Shown: in pieces, positions 1-6,743 of the stretch | Layout of the letters: the number at the start of each line of letters is the position of its first letter | How positions within the stretch are numbered: position 1 is the stretch's first letter | Assembly: GCF_000020725.1 (NCBI RefSeq) | Contig: NC_011146.1 | Coordinates: 3,037,501 to 3,101,500, forward strand | DNA length: 64,000 nucleotides | Origin: Citrifermentans bemidjiense Bem | Lineage (GTDB): Bacteria > Desulfobacterota > Desulfuromonadia > Geobacterales > Geobacteraceae | Direction: 5' to 3' | Notes under the pieces: generated by a model | Told to the model about the DNA's origin: nothing | Database searches by the model: none | The model's input: only the letters and a program-made list of their open reading frames with translations | Made by a program: the position numbers and the translations under genes

Positions 1-832
1 TCCAGAAGTCTCTTCTCCTGGTGCGGGCATTGCCCCAGGCAAAGTTCTCCGTGTGCCACTTTTCGTCCGTATGCAGCATCTCCTGCGGCGAGCCGATGCC
101 GGACAAGATAGTCATGACATCCTTGATGGGGTTGGCCCACCTGTACTTGATGTAGTCCGTCACCCCCTTCATCTGTTCCATAAACTCTTCAGGCCGGGCG
201 AGATAGATGTCCTTCGTTCCACGAACGGCAATTGCCTTTATCTTCTTGTCTCCCATGACAGCGCCGCCGCCGAGCCTGCTGGCGCTCGACCTTGACTGCT
301 CGATAGAAGCCGTGAAGACCCGGTTCTCGCCGGCAAGGCCTATTGCCGCCACCTGTGCTTTGGGCAGATTCAGTTCTTTGCGAATAAGCTCCTGAGTTTC
401 AACGGCGCCTCTTCCCTGCAGATGCGAGGCGTCGCGTATCTCTACCTTGTCGTTGTTGATGTACAGGTACACCCAGTTGGGCGACTTGTTCTTGAAGATC
501 ACCTTGTCGTAGCCGGCATACTTCAGTTCCGCCGCGAAAAATCCCCCCATCATGGGGTAGGCCAACGTCCCCGACTGCGGTGAAACGAAGGTGACAACGG
601 AACGGTTGGCACTGAAAGCAGGCGTAGCATTCAAAAGGCCGGTACTGAAGATAAGGTGGTTTTCAGGGTCAAACGCCTTAACCTCTGGCGGGACCCGGTC
701 CCAATGTTCCTTGATGCTGGTACCCAATCCTCCCAGATGAAGTTGCATCAGCTTGGGGTCGGTTGCTACGCGTTCGATGTTCCCCGTCGCCAGGTCGATT
801 TCCAAATAGTATCCTGCCTCTGCGTATCTCAT
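1..832 (-). CDS. AOR-family tungsten/molybdopterin oxidoreductase, BamB-like (3' part outside window)
   Basis: The frame is open from an ATG at 832 to the window edge, giving 277 residues of a family that is usually about 600-650 long. The N-terminus begins MRYAEAGYYLEIDL, followed by a TGNIERVATDP stretch, which is the typical start of BamB-type (benzoyl-CoA reductase) members of the aldehyde:ferredoxin oxidoreductase family. Around residues 180-205 it reads SIEQSRSSASRLGGGAVMGD then KKIKAIAVRG, matching the family's pterin-binding AOR_N region. The start is supported by AGAGGTG a few bases upstream. The family carries a bis-pterin W or Mo centre and a 4Fe-4S cluster; the cluster ligands lie beyond the edge. 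It sits downstream of two Moco/Tuco-type riboswitches, which fits a cofactor-dependent enzyme. The exact substrate (aromatic acyl-CoA or an aldehyde) cannot be told from this part. Confidence 0.88.
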   Translation of the reverse strand, partial: MRYAEAGYYLEIDLATGNIERVATDPKLMQLHLGGLGTSIKEHWDRVPPEVKAFDPENHLIFSTGLLNATPAFSANRSVVTFVSPQSGTLAYPMMGGFFAAELKYAGYDKVIFKNKSPNWVYLYINNDKVEIRDASHLQGRGAVETQELIRKELNLPKAQVAAIGLAGENRVFTASIEQSRSSASRLGGGAVMGDKKIKAIAVRGTKDIYLARPEEFMEQMKGVTDYIKYRWANPIKDVMTILSGIGSPQEMLHTDEKWHTENFAWGNARTRRRDFW

Positions 833-923
833 TTTCACCTCTCTTTAGATGTGCCCATTCCATGTCTTGATGTCTGTCTTATCTACCAATGCGCTCGTAA
901 CGTTCCTCCTTGGGCTATCGCTT

Positions 924-1112
924 TCATTCACTTTCTTCCACGCGGAGGCAGGTCTTGACCGAATGCTGGCAAAACCCTCCGCACGGTTCATTGATGCTGA
1001 TTCCCTGCCTGCAGATGTTTTGTTCCATTACCTTAGGGTCGACCGCCACCCGGTCTATGTTTCCCGTCAAGACGTCGACTTCGAGATAGCATCCCGCTTC
1101 TGTGTATTTCAT
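924..1112 (-). pseudogene. N-terminal relic of a second AOR-family gene
   Basis: A 62-residue frame starts MKYTEAGCYLEVDV and continues TGNIDRVAVDPKVM, clearly paralogous to the first 35 residues of the gene at 1-832 (MRYAEAGYYLEIDL, TGNIERVATDPKLM). After about residue 50 the similarity is lost and the frame stops. It keeps a strong ribosome site (GGAGG then AAAGGAAA before ATG). It lies between the riboswitches and the intact gene, so it is the first frame a read-through transcript would meet. The simplest reading is a broken duplicate. A retained short leader peptide with five cysteines is possible but less likely. Confidence 0.7.
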
Positions 1113-1231
1113 TTTCCTTTCCTCCTCCCTGTTTGATTTGGTGATCAGCCAATAAAGTCATCTTTGCGGTTGCGTCTGTTGATGAACGCTCGCGGCCGGC
1201 GCCCGACAATCGAGGTTGGGACACCCTATGA

Positions 1232-1267
1232 ATAAAAAAGGGGCGTCTCTTGGATAGAGAGGCCCCT
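1232..1267 (-). terminator. Intrinsic terminator of distal riboswitch
   Basis: On the minus strand GGGGCctCTCT pairs with AGAGacGCCCC and is followed at once by TTTTTT. The hairpin starts right after the riboswitch core, so ligand-dependent refolding could decide whether transcription continues into 1112-1. Confidence 0.82.
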
Positions 1268-1398
1268 TGACGGTTCCGGACGCACTCCGGCCGTTGGGGT
1301 CTCCTTTGCAAAAGGGAGGCACCGCCGTTTCCAGCGATACCCATAGGCCGGCCCACCCTGAGGGAGATCCCTTTTAGGCGCCACGGCTCGGAGACTGA
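1236..1398 (-). promoter_or_regulatory. Moco/Tuco-type riboswitch, promoter-distal copy
   Basis: Read on the minus strand, this segment carries the blocks CTCCGAGCC, GCGCCTAAAAGGGA, GCTGGAAACGGC, GGTGCCTCCC and AAGGAGACC in that order. As I remember the Moco RNA motif that senses molybdenum or tungsten cofactor, these are its conserved strings, and the arms around GGCCGG and CCGGCC could close the outer stems. It is followed directly by an intrinsic terminator and, about 400 nt on, by an AOR-family gene. The sequence is nearly identical to a second copy at 1464-1625. The family call is by motif recall; a covariance-model search was not possible. Confidence 0.82.
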
Positions 1399-1462
1399 TT
1401 TTCGGATTTTGGTTGCCGCTACACGCGCTCTCGCTTGGGTGCGGCTTCAAGTACAACAAACG

Positions 1463-1494
1463 CAAAAGGGGCATCTCTGGATAGAGAGGCCCCT
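1463..1494 (-). terminator. Intrinsic terminator of proximal riboswitch
   Basis: On the minus strand GGGGCctCTCT pairs with AGAGatGCCCC and is followed by TTTT. It has the same architecture as the terminator at 1232-1267, but with a shorter T run. Confidence 0.75.
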
Positions 1495-1625
1495 TGACGG
1501 TTCCGGACGCACTCCGGCCGTTGGGGTCTCCTTTGCAAAAGGGAGGCACCGCCGTTTCCAGCGATACCCATAGGCCGGCCCACCTTGAGGGAGATCCCTT
1601 TTAGGCGCCACGGCTCGGAGACTGA
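1464..1625 (-). promoter_or_regulatory. Moco/Tuco-type riboswitch, promoter-proximal copy
   Basis: This is the first riboswitch met by a leftward transcript. It carries the same ordered blocks as the copy at 1236-1398 (CTCCGAGCC, AAAAGGGA, CTGGAAACGGC, GGTGCCTCCC, AAGGAGACC) with only a few differences over about 155 bases, such as GGGTGGGCC versus AGGTGGGCC. The near identity implies a recent duplication or ongoing gene conversion. Two complete aptamer-terminator units in series would give a sharper response than one; that consequence is inference from other tandem riboswitches. Confidence 0.82.
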
Positions 1626-1716
1626 CGTTTAAGTTTTTACAGAAACAAGGACGTGTCTGGCATGAAACCCGGCCTACAGTTCTGCCTTTACCAGTCCATT
1701 AACCATTTCTGGCAAA

Positions 1717-1745
1717 AAGGTACTTTAATACCATTATACTGTCAA
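1717..1745 (-). promoter_or_regulatory. Candidate sigma-70 promoter for the riboswitch/AOR transcript
   Basis: A perfect TTGACA at 1745-1740 (minus strand) is followed after 17 bases by TACCTT at 1722-1717. Transcription would start near 1710, about 85 bases before the first riboswitch. The -35 is strong and the -10 is weak, so the exact start is uncertain. Confidence 0.45.
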
Positions 1746-1965
1746 GCAAAAATCAGTGTGCACCAGAAGGATATCCCCGCAACGGTAAATGCTGCACCTC
1801 TTTGCTCTCATGTCGGTCTGGAATCTGCCGTCAAAAAGCACTTCCCGCGGCTACTGCAGCTGTGGACAGCGCCAAAAATTGTTCTTCCGTATACGCAGGA
1901 GTTGTGTTAAATGCTTTGCCCATAACCAATCATCTCTCGGAGCTGCGCTGCTTTTCCATGTCCAC

Positions 1966-1989
1966 CGTTATATAAATTTTTATACGTCG
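1966..1989 (+). promoter_or_regulatory. ModE-box-like site upstream of the TiaS-like gene
   Basis: The site begins CGT and continues TATAT-N7-TATAC, then GTCG, over 24 bases. The ModE consensus from E. coli, as I recall it, is TATAT-N7-TAYAT flanked by CGT and AACG. The site ends 14 bases before the ATG at 2004, where a bound repressor would block transcription. A second site of the same build is at 6477-6500. No modE gene is in the window, so the regulator is inferred. Confidence 0.55.
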
Positions 1990-2003
1990 CAAGAGGACCC
2001 AGC

Positions 2004-2744
2004 ATGAAGGTTTTGATATCAATCGATGACACTGACAATTTAGAAAGCAGGGGAACTGGGGAAATAGCATCTTTGATAGCTGAGGCGCTTGAGGCAAATG
2101 GCTGGGCGAAAACTGGGATAGTGACCCGCCACCAGCTTCTAGTTCATCCGGACATACCGTATACCTCCCACAACAGTGCTATGTGCTTTCCGGCCGACCT
2201 TCAGGAAGGAGCACTGGAGCCTGTCATCGCGTTCACCTGTGGGTTTCTCGACCGTGAATGTGCAGCGGGTTCCGATCCGGGATTGTGTGTTGCTCCTTTG
2301 GAACGGCTGGGAGACGGGGCGGAGCTGATCGATTTTGGACAGAAGGCAAAACGGCAAGTGCTTACCATGCGCGACACCTATGAACTCGGTAGGCGTCTAG
2401 GGCTGCATCTTTCGGAGCATGGCGGGACAGGACAGGGGATTATCGGGGCATTGGCCGGTGCGGGATTGAGACTTTCAGGGAACGACGGACGGATGAAGGG
2501 AGCGTTGGAGTTTAGCGGCAGTAATCTCCTGCGTCTGGAGGAATTGCTGGACCATCCCCATATCGATGCGGTGCGCCCTTTTGATGGAGGAGAACTTTCC
2601 CCTGACACGCTTGTGGAGATCGGGGAAAAACCGAAGACGGTGCTGCGACATGGCTTGTCTGTCCTCTTTGTCAGCCCGCTCAGTCGCGACGGAAGCGAGG
2701 CTAACTGGCAGACCACGCATAGGAAGCAGCTTCGGGGGTATTGA
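2004..2744 (+). CDS. TiaS-like IDDTD protein, copy 1
   Basis: This 246-residue protein starts MKVLISIDDTD, and the IDDTD motif (residues 7-11) is the signature of the archaeal tRNA(Ile2) agmatinylcytidine synthetase TiaS. Further TiaS-like blocks follow: HPDIPYTSHNSAMCF (about 48-62), GSDPGLC (about 89-95) and GTGQGIIGALAGAGLRL (about 140-156). The OB-fold and zinc-ribbon parts of full TiaS, which bind tRNA, are absent. It is paralogous along its whole length to 4164-4907. AAGAGGA precedes the start. A tRNA role is unlikely because the bacterial enzyme TilS is encoded at 18534-19907. The neighbours (Mo-storage-like protein, W/Mo enzyme, ModE-like box) suggest a nucleotide-dependent role in metal or cofactor handling, which is inference. 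Confidence 0.72.
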   Translation: MKVLISIDDTDNLESRGTGEIASLIAEALEANGWAKTGIVTRHQLLVHPDIPYTSHNSAMCFPADLQEGALEPVIAFTCGFLDRECAAGSDPGLCVAPLERLGDGAELIDFGQKAKRQVLTMRDTYELGRRLGLHLSEHGGTGQGIIGALAGAGLRLSGNDGRMKGALEFSGSNLLRLEELLDHPHIDAVRPFDGGELSPDTLVEIGEKPKTVLRHGLSVLFVSPLSRDGSEANWQTTHRKQLRGY

Positions 2745-2746
2745 TC

Positions 2747-2950
2747 ATGTGGCAAGTAACCTGGAATGGAACAAGAGAATTCACCCTGGGCAATGAGAGC
2801 TGGGGGGCCGCCGCCAGTGCCGCCCTGGAATGTCAGAGCTTTGCCGAAGACGTTGAGGAGGAGCTGGTCGCCGAGGACGAACGCTCCTGCTACAACTGCC
2901 GCTACCGGCGCTGGAACGCCGCTTCGTTCACCTGCCTCGCAGCCACATGA
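2747..2950 (+). CDS. Small CxxC protein of unknown function
   Basis: This 67-residue protein begins MWQVTWNGTREFTLG two bases after the stop of the TiaS-like gene, so the two are almost certainly co-transcribed. A TTG two codons earlier overlaps that stop and is less likely. It has an acidic middle (EDVEEELVAEDE) and a cysteine cluster SCYNCRYRRW then SFTC, a CxxC plus a third cysteine about ten residues on, which suggests a metal or redox site. A fourth Cys lies near residue 29. I do not recognise the family. Confidence 0.6.
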   Translation: MWQVTWNGTREFTLGNESWGAAASAALECQSFAEDVEEELVAEDERSCYNCRYRRWNAASFTCLAAT

Positions 2951-2968
2951 GCATTGCGAACCGCAGTA

Positions 2969-3009
2969 GCAAAAATGGGGGGGTGTCCGCCGACACCCCC
3001 CATTTTTGC
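2969..3009. terminator. Bidirectional terminator between convergent Mo/W gene groups
   Basis: A long G/C arm (TGGGGGGGTGTC) pairs with GACACCCCCCA around a CGCC loop, flanked by AAAAA on the left and TTTTT on the right. It can therefore stop transcripts from 2004-2950 and from the leftward genes ending at 3036. Confidence 0.88.
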
Positions 3010-3035
3010 ACCTCTTACGGTTAAGCTAGTCACCT

Positions 3036-3245
3036 TCAGTCGTCTTCTTCCTGGTGCTTAGGCCCGCGCGGCAAATGTACCAACTCTGCTCCCACAGAGT
3101 CCGCGATGAACTTAAGCTCGCACATCCGTATGTGCTGTCCGTACACCTTGAGGTTCAGGTCCGAAACCGCCACCACGACGTGTCGTGGCTGATGGGACCC
3201 GTCCGCCATCTTCGTTCTCTCCCGGTAAAAGATTTTTCCTGACAT
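3036..3245 (-). CDS. Small conserved-looking protein of unknown function
   Basis: This 69-residue protein begins MSGKIFYRERTKM; the ATG at 3245 has GGAGG ten bases upstream, so the longer upstream frame is rejected. The rest is soluble and mixed alpha/beta in look (HVVVAVSDLNLKVYG, HIRMCELKFIADSVGAELVHL) and ends in an acidic tail EEDD. There is no signal peptide or membrane segment. Its leader (GGAAAGGAGGC then CTTTCATG) is almost the same as that of the tiny frame at 4978-5052, which points to a duplicated expression signal. It follows the molybdenum-storage-like gene by 85 bases and is probably in its operon. Function unknown. Confidence 0.65.
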   Translation of the reverse strand: MSGKIFYRERTKMADGSHQPRHVVVAVSDLNLKVYGQHIRMCELKFIADSVGAELVHLPRGPKHQEEDD

Positions 3246-3330
3246 GAAAGGGTGCCTCCTTTCCTTTTTTTCCTCCCTTGGAGGATACGGCTCTATTGTA
3301 TATCGTTGGCTGCACACAAACCAAGCCTTT

Positions 3331-4137
3331 TCAGACTGTTATCACGCTACCCACCTTCTCTCCGCGGATGGCCCTACCGATGTTGCCGGGCTTGTGGCCG
3401 TTCACGATACGGATTTCTCTTACGTTTACCATGTCCCGCAGCAGATAGAGCATCTTGCGTTCCAAAACCATGTCCTCCATGTCCCTTTTGATCAGCTCAC
3501 TGACGGTGATCTCCTCGATCAACTCCGCTTTAGGGTTGACGCGAGGGTCCTCAGTGAAAAGTCCATCAACGTTTTTCACCAGAATGCAGCTTCTTGCTCC
3601 CAGCACCTCGGCCATGAGAAGCGCCCCGGTATCCGTGCGGTGCGGAGGTATCAGCCCCGCTTCGGGAGGATGTTCATAGAGGCCGTAGGGCGGTGTGCCA
3701 TGAATAACCGGAAGGAGCTTCAGATGGAGTAAGGTGGGAAGGTCGAGAAGCTCCCCCGTCTTAACCCGGGTCCCCCCCCACTTGGAAAGCAGCAGGGTCA
3801 CGATCTCGGCATTCTGTTCGCTGATCTTGCCTGCCAGTTCTGCAAGGACTCCTGTAGGCATGCCAAGGTCGATGCCGATGTCCAAGATGTGACGCACCCT
3901 GACACCGCCTCCGGTCACCACCATCAGCTTGTGCTCCTGGGAAAGTTCACCGATCTCCTGCATCACGGGAAAGACAACCTGGCTTCCGTAGTCGATGAGC
4001 CCATGCCCCCCAATCTTGACCACGTTCAGGTCCGGAACCAAACGAAGCGTTGGCGTGCCATCCGCTCTGTGCCTTAAACCCTTTCGAACCAGCGTCTCCC
4101 CCTTAAGATGCGACTCAATTTCATGCCGTTCAGCCAT
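3331..4137 (-). CDS. Molybdenum/tungsten storage-like protein (MosA/MosB type, amino-acid-kinase fold)
   Basis: This 268-residue protein matches subunits of the Azotobacter molybdenum storage protein, which are about 270 long and pack polyoxomolybdate or tungstate clusters using ATP. Visible blocks are VVKIGG near residue 40, VTGGGVRVRHILDIGIDLGM near 75-95, IPPHRTDTGALLMAEVLGA near 165-185, LVKNVDGLFTEDPR near 190-203 and VNGHKPGNIGRAIRGEKVG at the C-terminus. The start at 4137 has AGGAGG eight bases upstream; the frame could extend 22 codons further but without a ribosome site. It starts 27 bases after the TiaS-like gene ends, so the two form an operon. Relatives in the same fold include UMP kinase, but the HRTDTG and KNVDG blocks favour storage. 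Only one subunit gene is present, so a homomer is likely (inference). Confidence 0.84.
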   Translation of the reverse strand: MAERHEIESHLKGETLVRKGLRHRADGTPTLRLVPDLNVVKIGGHGLIDYGSQVVFPVMQEIGELSQEHKLMVVTGGGVRVRHILDIGIDLGMPTGVLAELAGKISEQNAEIVTLLLSKWGGTRVKTGELLDLPTLLHLKLLPVIHGTPPYGLYEHPPEAGLIPPHRTDTGALLMAEVLGARSCILVKNVDGLFTEDPRVNPKAELIEEITVSELIKRDMEDMVLERKMLYLLRDMVNVREIRIVNGHKPGNIGRAIRGEKVGSVITV

Positions 4138-4163
4138 TGCACAACCTCCTGTATTTGCAGACT

Positions 4164-4907
4164 TCAGTACTCCCGTAACAGTTTTTTCGGCAAAGTCTCC
4201 CACCGCGCCTCACCCGCACCTATCCTCCTGGCAGACAGAAGGAGCACCGAAGCGCCTTCCCGCATCACCGTTTTGGGCTTATCCCCTATCAGGACGCACT
4301 CGTTCTCGTCTATGGCGTCCCCTGCTACAGAACGGACCGCCTCAACGTCCGCCTGCTCCAAGAGGTCACGTACCCGCCAAGATTCACCAGGCTGGGGCCC
4401 TTTCAGAGATCCCCTCATCCGGCCATCGTTCCCCCACAGACGCAACCCTACCCCGGCCAGAGCCCCGATGACGCCATCCCCGGTTCCGCCATGTTCCGAC
4501 AGGTGCACTCCGAACCGAGTTGCCAGGACCAGCGCCTCTTCCTTCGTCAGGATTTCGCCTTTCGCGCGCCGACCGAATCCAATCAGTTCCTCCCCATTGG
4601 TAATCCGGTCGAGAGCGGCGATGCAAAGCCCCGGGTCGGAACCGTCCGCACACTCACGCTCCAGGAGCCCGCTGCAAAATGTTGCTAGCTCGTCGATACG
4701 CGTCCCGTCAATATCAGCCGGAAAGCACATGGCGCTGTTATGAGAGGTGTACGGTATATCCGGGTGAACCAACAATTGGTGCCTGGTGATGAAGCTCGGG
4801 ATTCCAAAGCCATCACGCAGCATTGACTCTGCTATCAGGGCTGCAATTGCGCCAGTTCCCTTGCTGTCCATATTGTCAGTGTCATCAATTGCGAGCAGTA
4901 TTCGCAC
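4164..4907 (-). CDS. TiaS-like IDDTD protein, copy 2
   Basis: This 247-residue protein begins VRILLAIDDTD from a GTG at 4907 with GAGAG upstream, giving the same length and motif position as copy 1 at 2004. The 31-codon upstream extension overlaps another short frame and is rejected. It shares with copy 1 TRHQLLVHPDIPYTSHNSA, GSDPGLC, HLSEHGGTG, IGALAG and the C-terminal KPKTV block. It lacks TiaS's OB-fold and zinc ribbon. It is the first gene of the leftward unit that continues into the MoSto-like gene. The divergence between the two copies looks old, so they may have distinct substrates (inference). Confidence 0.72.
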   Translation of the reverse strand: MRILLAIDDTDNMDSKGTGAIAALIAESMLRDGFGIPSFITRHQLLVHPDIPYTSHNSAMCFPADIDGTRIDELATFCSGLLERECADGSDPGLCIAALDRITNGEELIGFGRRAKGEILTKEEALVLATRFGVHLSEHGGTGDGVIGALAGVGLRLWGNDGRMRGSLKGPQPGESWRVRDLLEQADVEAVRSVAGDAIDENECVLIGDKPKTVMREGASVLLLSARRIGAGEARWETLPKKLLREY

Positions 4908-4977
4908 GAAGGTTCTCTCACTATGCGTTGGGTAAGCTATAGGGGGGAAGTGTACAGCTGAATTCTTCAAATGAAAG

Positions 4978-5052
4978 TCAGTTTGCACATAATAAGACAC
5001 AAGCCCCGGACAACAGACAGTGAGGATGCGGACAAGGCTTGTTTTCTACCAT
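4978..5052 (-). CDS. Candidate 24-residue Cys-rich peptide
   Basis: The reading is MVENKPCPHPHC then LLSGACVLLCAN, with four cysteines and two histidines, a pattern suited to metal binding. Translation is supported by GGAAAGGAGG ahead of the ATG, in a leader almost identical to that of the 69-residue gene at 3036-3245. It ends 70 bases before the TiaS-like copy 2 start. It could be a decayed remnant that kept only its leader; the Cys/His spacing is the only reason to think it is functional. Confidence 0.35.
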   Translation of the reverse strand: MVENKPCPHPHCLLSGACVLLCAN

Positions 5053-5139
5053 GAAAGTACGCCTCCTTTCCTTCAACTCTGAAGCGGGTCTATGTCGTTA
5101 ACCACATCTTATGAAGTGTTTACGTTCTTTATTCAGTAA

Positions 5140-6393
5140 TTAGAAAATTATCTGGGCCTGTAGCCGGTAAATCTGGTCATCAACACCGCTACCCTTGCTC
5201 TGGTCGTGAGCGTTGGTGACATCTCCCTGAATCTTCAGGTTGTGCTTGTTAAAATAATAGGAAACCGCTGCCGACACGTCTGTGCGCTGGTCATCTGAGA
5301 CGGCGCGGTTCGGGTCGATGAAAGCGTAACGCAAAGCCACCTCAAGCGTCTGGGGAACTATGCAATAACCTGCCTGTGCATACCACCCGTGCGCACGGAC
5401 AATGCTGCCGCTGTCGCCGCCTTTCCCGCGCCCGTACAAATACTCAGTCAATGCGAAAACACCCCGCCATTTGAATGCGGCATCGGCGCCGTAGCTGTCG
5501 ATATCAACCAGTTCGCCCGTCGCAAACGCCGCAACGTTCCTGCCGAGCCAACCATTTGTTCCCGCTAAAGTGATGTTGTTGGTTTCAAAGGTGGTTGCAG
5601 CAGTCTTACGGAGGGTGTTGCCGTAGTAGTTGGCACCGATGGAGAGGAGCGGCGTCGCTGTGTCATCAAGGTCGCTTTCCGAGTAGGGCATCTTGCCGAA
5701 GGGATTGACGGTCACGCGGGCAGCGATGGCTGTGGCGGTGTTATCTCCGTTCGTTGCACGGGTCGCGCTCTGCCCGGCGCCGCCATAGGCACCTATCTCA
5801 TAGGTGCTGATCCCACCGAAGAGATCACCGCCCAATTTTGCGCCAGCATCGTAACCCGGACGGAAGGTGTCGGACGTAATGGAGCGGTCGACAAATTGCT
5901 GGCTGCCCGAGGAGTTGAGCCACTGCCTCCCGAACGGAACCTTGGTCTGTCCTGCCAGAAGCTGAACCTCATCGATGAAGCGATAGTTGAGGTAGGCGTG
6001 CTCGAGGAGCCTTGAGGAGCCTCCCGAGACGAAATCAACCTGGAGCAGGTAGGTAAGATCCTTGTTGTAGGCGTAGCCATTTATCCATAACTTCATCCTC
6101 CTGACCTCCCACCGGCTCGCGTTGGGAGTAAGGGAACTGTCTTCGCCATCGGTATAGGTGTAGCGAGTTTGGAGTCTGCCGCCGAGCGACATCTGGAACT
6201 TTTCTTCGGAGGATGTAAGTGTGAATCCTTTGCCAATTTTGTAGCTCTGAGCCTTGCTTTTGGTTACCTCCTTGTAATCCTGCTCTGTGATAACCCCCTT
6301 TTCTTTCAGAACGTCCTCCAGAGTTCTCGCTCCGACCTCCTGCCCCGCCAGCGTGGTAACCACTGCTGCAACCAGCACATATTTTCTCCTCAT
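5140..6393 (-). CDS. Outer-membrane porin, OprO/OprP (phosphate-selective porin) family
   Basis: This 417-residue protein has an N-terminal export signal (MRRKYVLVAAVVTTLAG) and a short helical region (DVLKEKGVITEQDYKEV). It then shows the porin O/P barrel pattern: GGRLQTRYTYTDG, RWEVRRMKLWINGYAY, LLQVDFVSGG, HAYLNYRF, VPFGRQWLNSSG and alternating strands. It ends in FRLQAQIIF-like sequence with a terminal Phe, as outer-membrane proteins do. A ModE-box-like site lies about 85-107 bases upstream, which suggests a link to molybdate or tungstate supply. Anion passage is typical of the family; metal-oxyanion uptake is inference from context. Confidence 0.85.
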   Translation of the reverse strand: MRRKYVLVAAVVTTLAGQEVGARTLEDVLKEKGVITEQDYKEVTKSKAQSYKIGKGFTLTSSEEKFQMSLGGRLQTRYTYTDGEDSSLTPNASRWEVRRMKLWINGYAYNKDLTYLLQVDFVSGGSSRLLEHAYLNYRFIDEVQLLAGQTKVPFGRQWLNSSGSQQFVDRSITSDTFRPGYDAGAKLGGDLFGGISTYEIGAYGGAGQSATRATNGDNTATAIAARVTVNPFGKMPYSESDLDDTATPLLSIGANYYGNTLRKTAATTFETNNITLAGTNGWLGRNVAAFATGELVDIDSYGADAAFKWRGVFALTEYLYGRGKGGDSGSIVRAHGWYAQAGYCIVPQTLEVALRYAFIDPNRAVSDDQRTDVSAAVSYYFNKHNLKIQGDVTNAHDQSKGSGVDDQIYRLQAQIIF

Positions 6394-6476
6394 TTTCTCC
6401 TCCTTTTGTTTTATTTGAAGAGTCTGGACCGCTCAGCCGGCTATCTGAGCAGATGGCGTCAAGGCTGCACCATTTC

Positions 6477-6500
6477 CGATATATAGAGGACTACACAACG
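6477..6500 (-). promoter_or_regulatory. ModE-box-like site upstream of the porin gene
   Basis: On the plus strand the site reads CGA, TATAT, seven bases, TACAC, AACG. It departs from the remembered E. coli ModE pattern (CGT-TATAT-N7-TAYAT-AACG) at only two positions outside the spacer. It lies about 84 bases upstream of the porin start. Together with the site at 1966-1989 it brackets the Mo/W module. Confidence 0.55.
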
Positions 6501-6743
6501 ATGGACCTCAAAGAGTTTAAAAAGCAAAGATGCCAGGCGTTGTGTCAGCGACGCTCATCCGACAAGAAGCTTCACGGGCAGCTCAGACACTGGACGTATG
6601 GTAAAGGCATAACAGCTGATCATATTAAAAGAATTTAAGAATTAATCAACCATATTCGACGTGACAGATTGGGGAATGGGGAATGGGGAAGGCTGAGGTG
6701 AGGAGGTATTGCAAGAGAAGCGACGCTATGCCTGCCAGATTTA

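Noticed and set aside
1653-2007. Two short plus-strand frames between the riboswitches and the TiaS-like gene
   Set aside because: Low coding character, no ribosome sites, and they overlap the predicted promoter and operator.
2004-2744. Calling the IDDTD proteins functional TiaS tRNA enzymes
   Set aside because: They are about 246 residues, lack the OB-fold and zinc ribbon, and TilS is present in the window.
3331-4137. UMP kinase (pyrH)
   Set aside because: Same fold, but the HRTDTGALL and VKNVDGLFTEDPR blocks and the neighbours fit MosA/MosB-like proteins better; no pyrimidine or tsf/frr context.
6453-6638. A 61-codon frame upstream of the MarR gene
   Set aside because: Overlaps the ModE-like site, has no ribosome site and no resemblance to a protein family.
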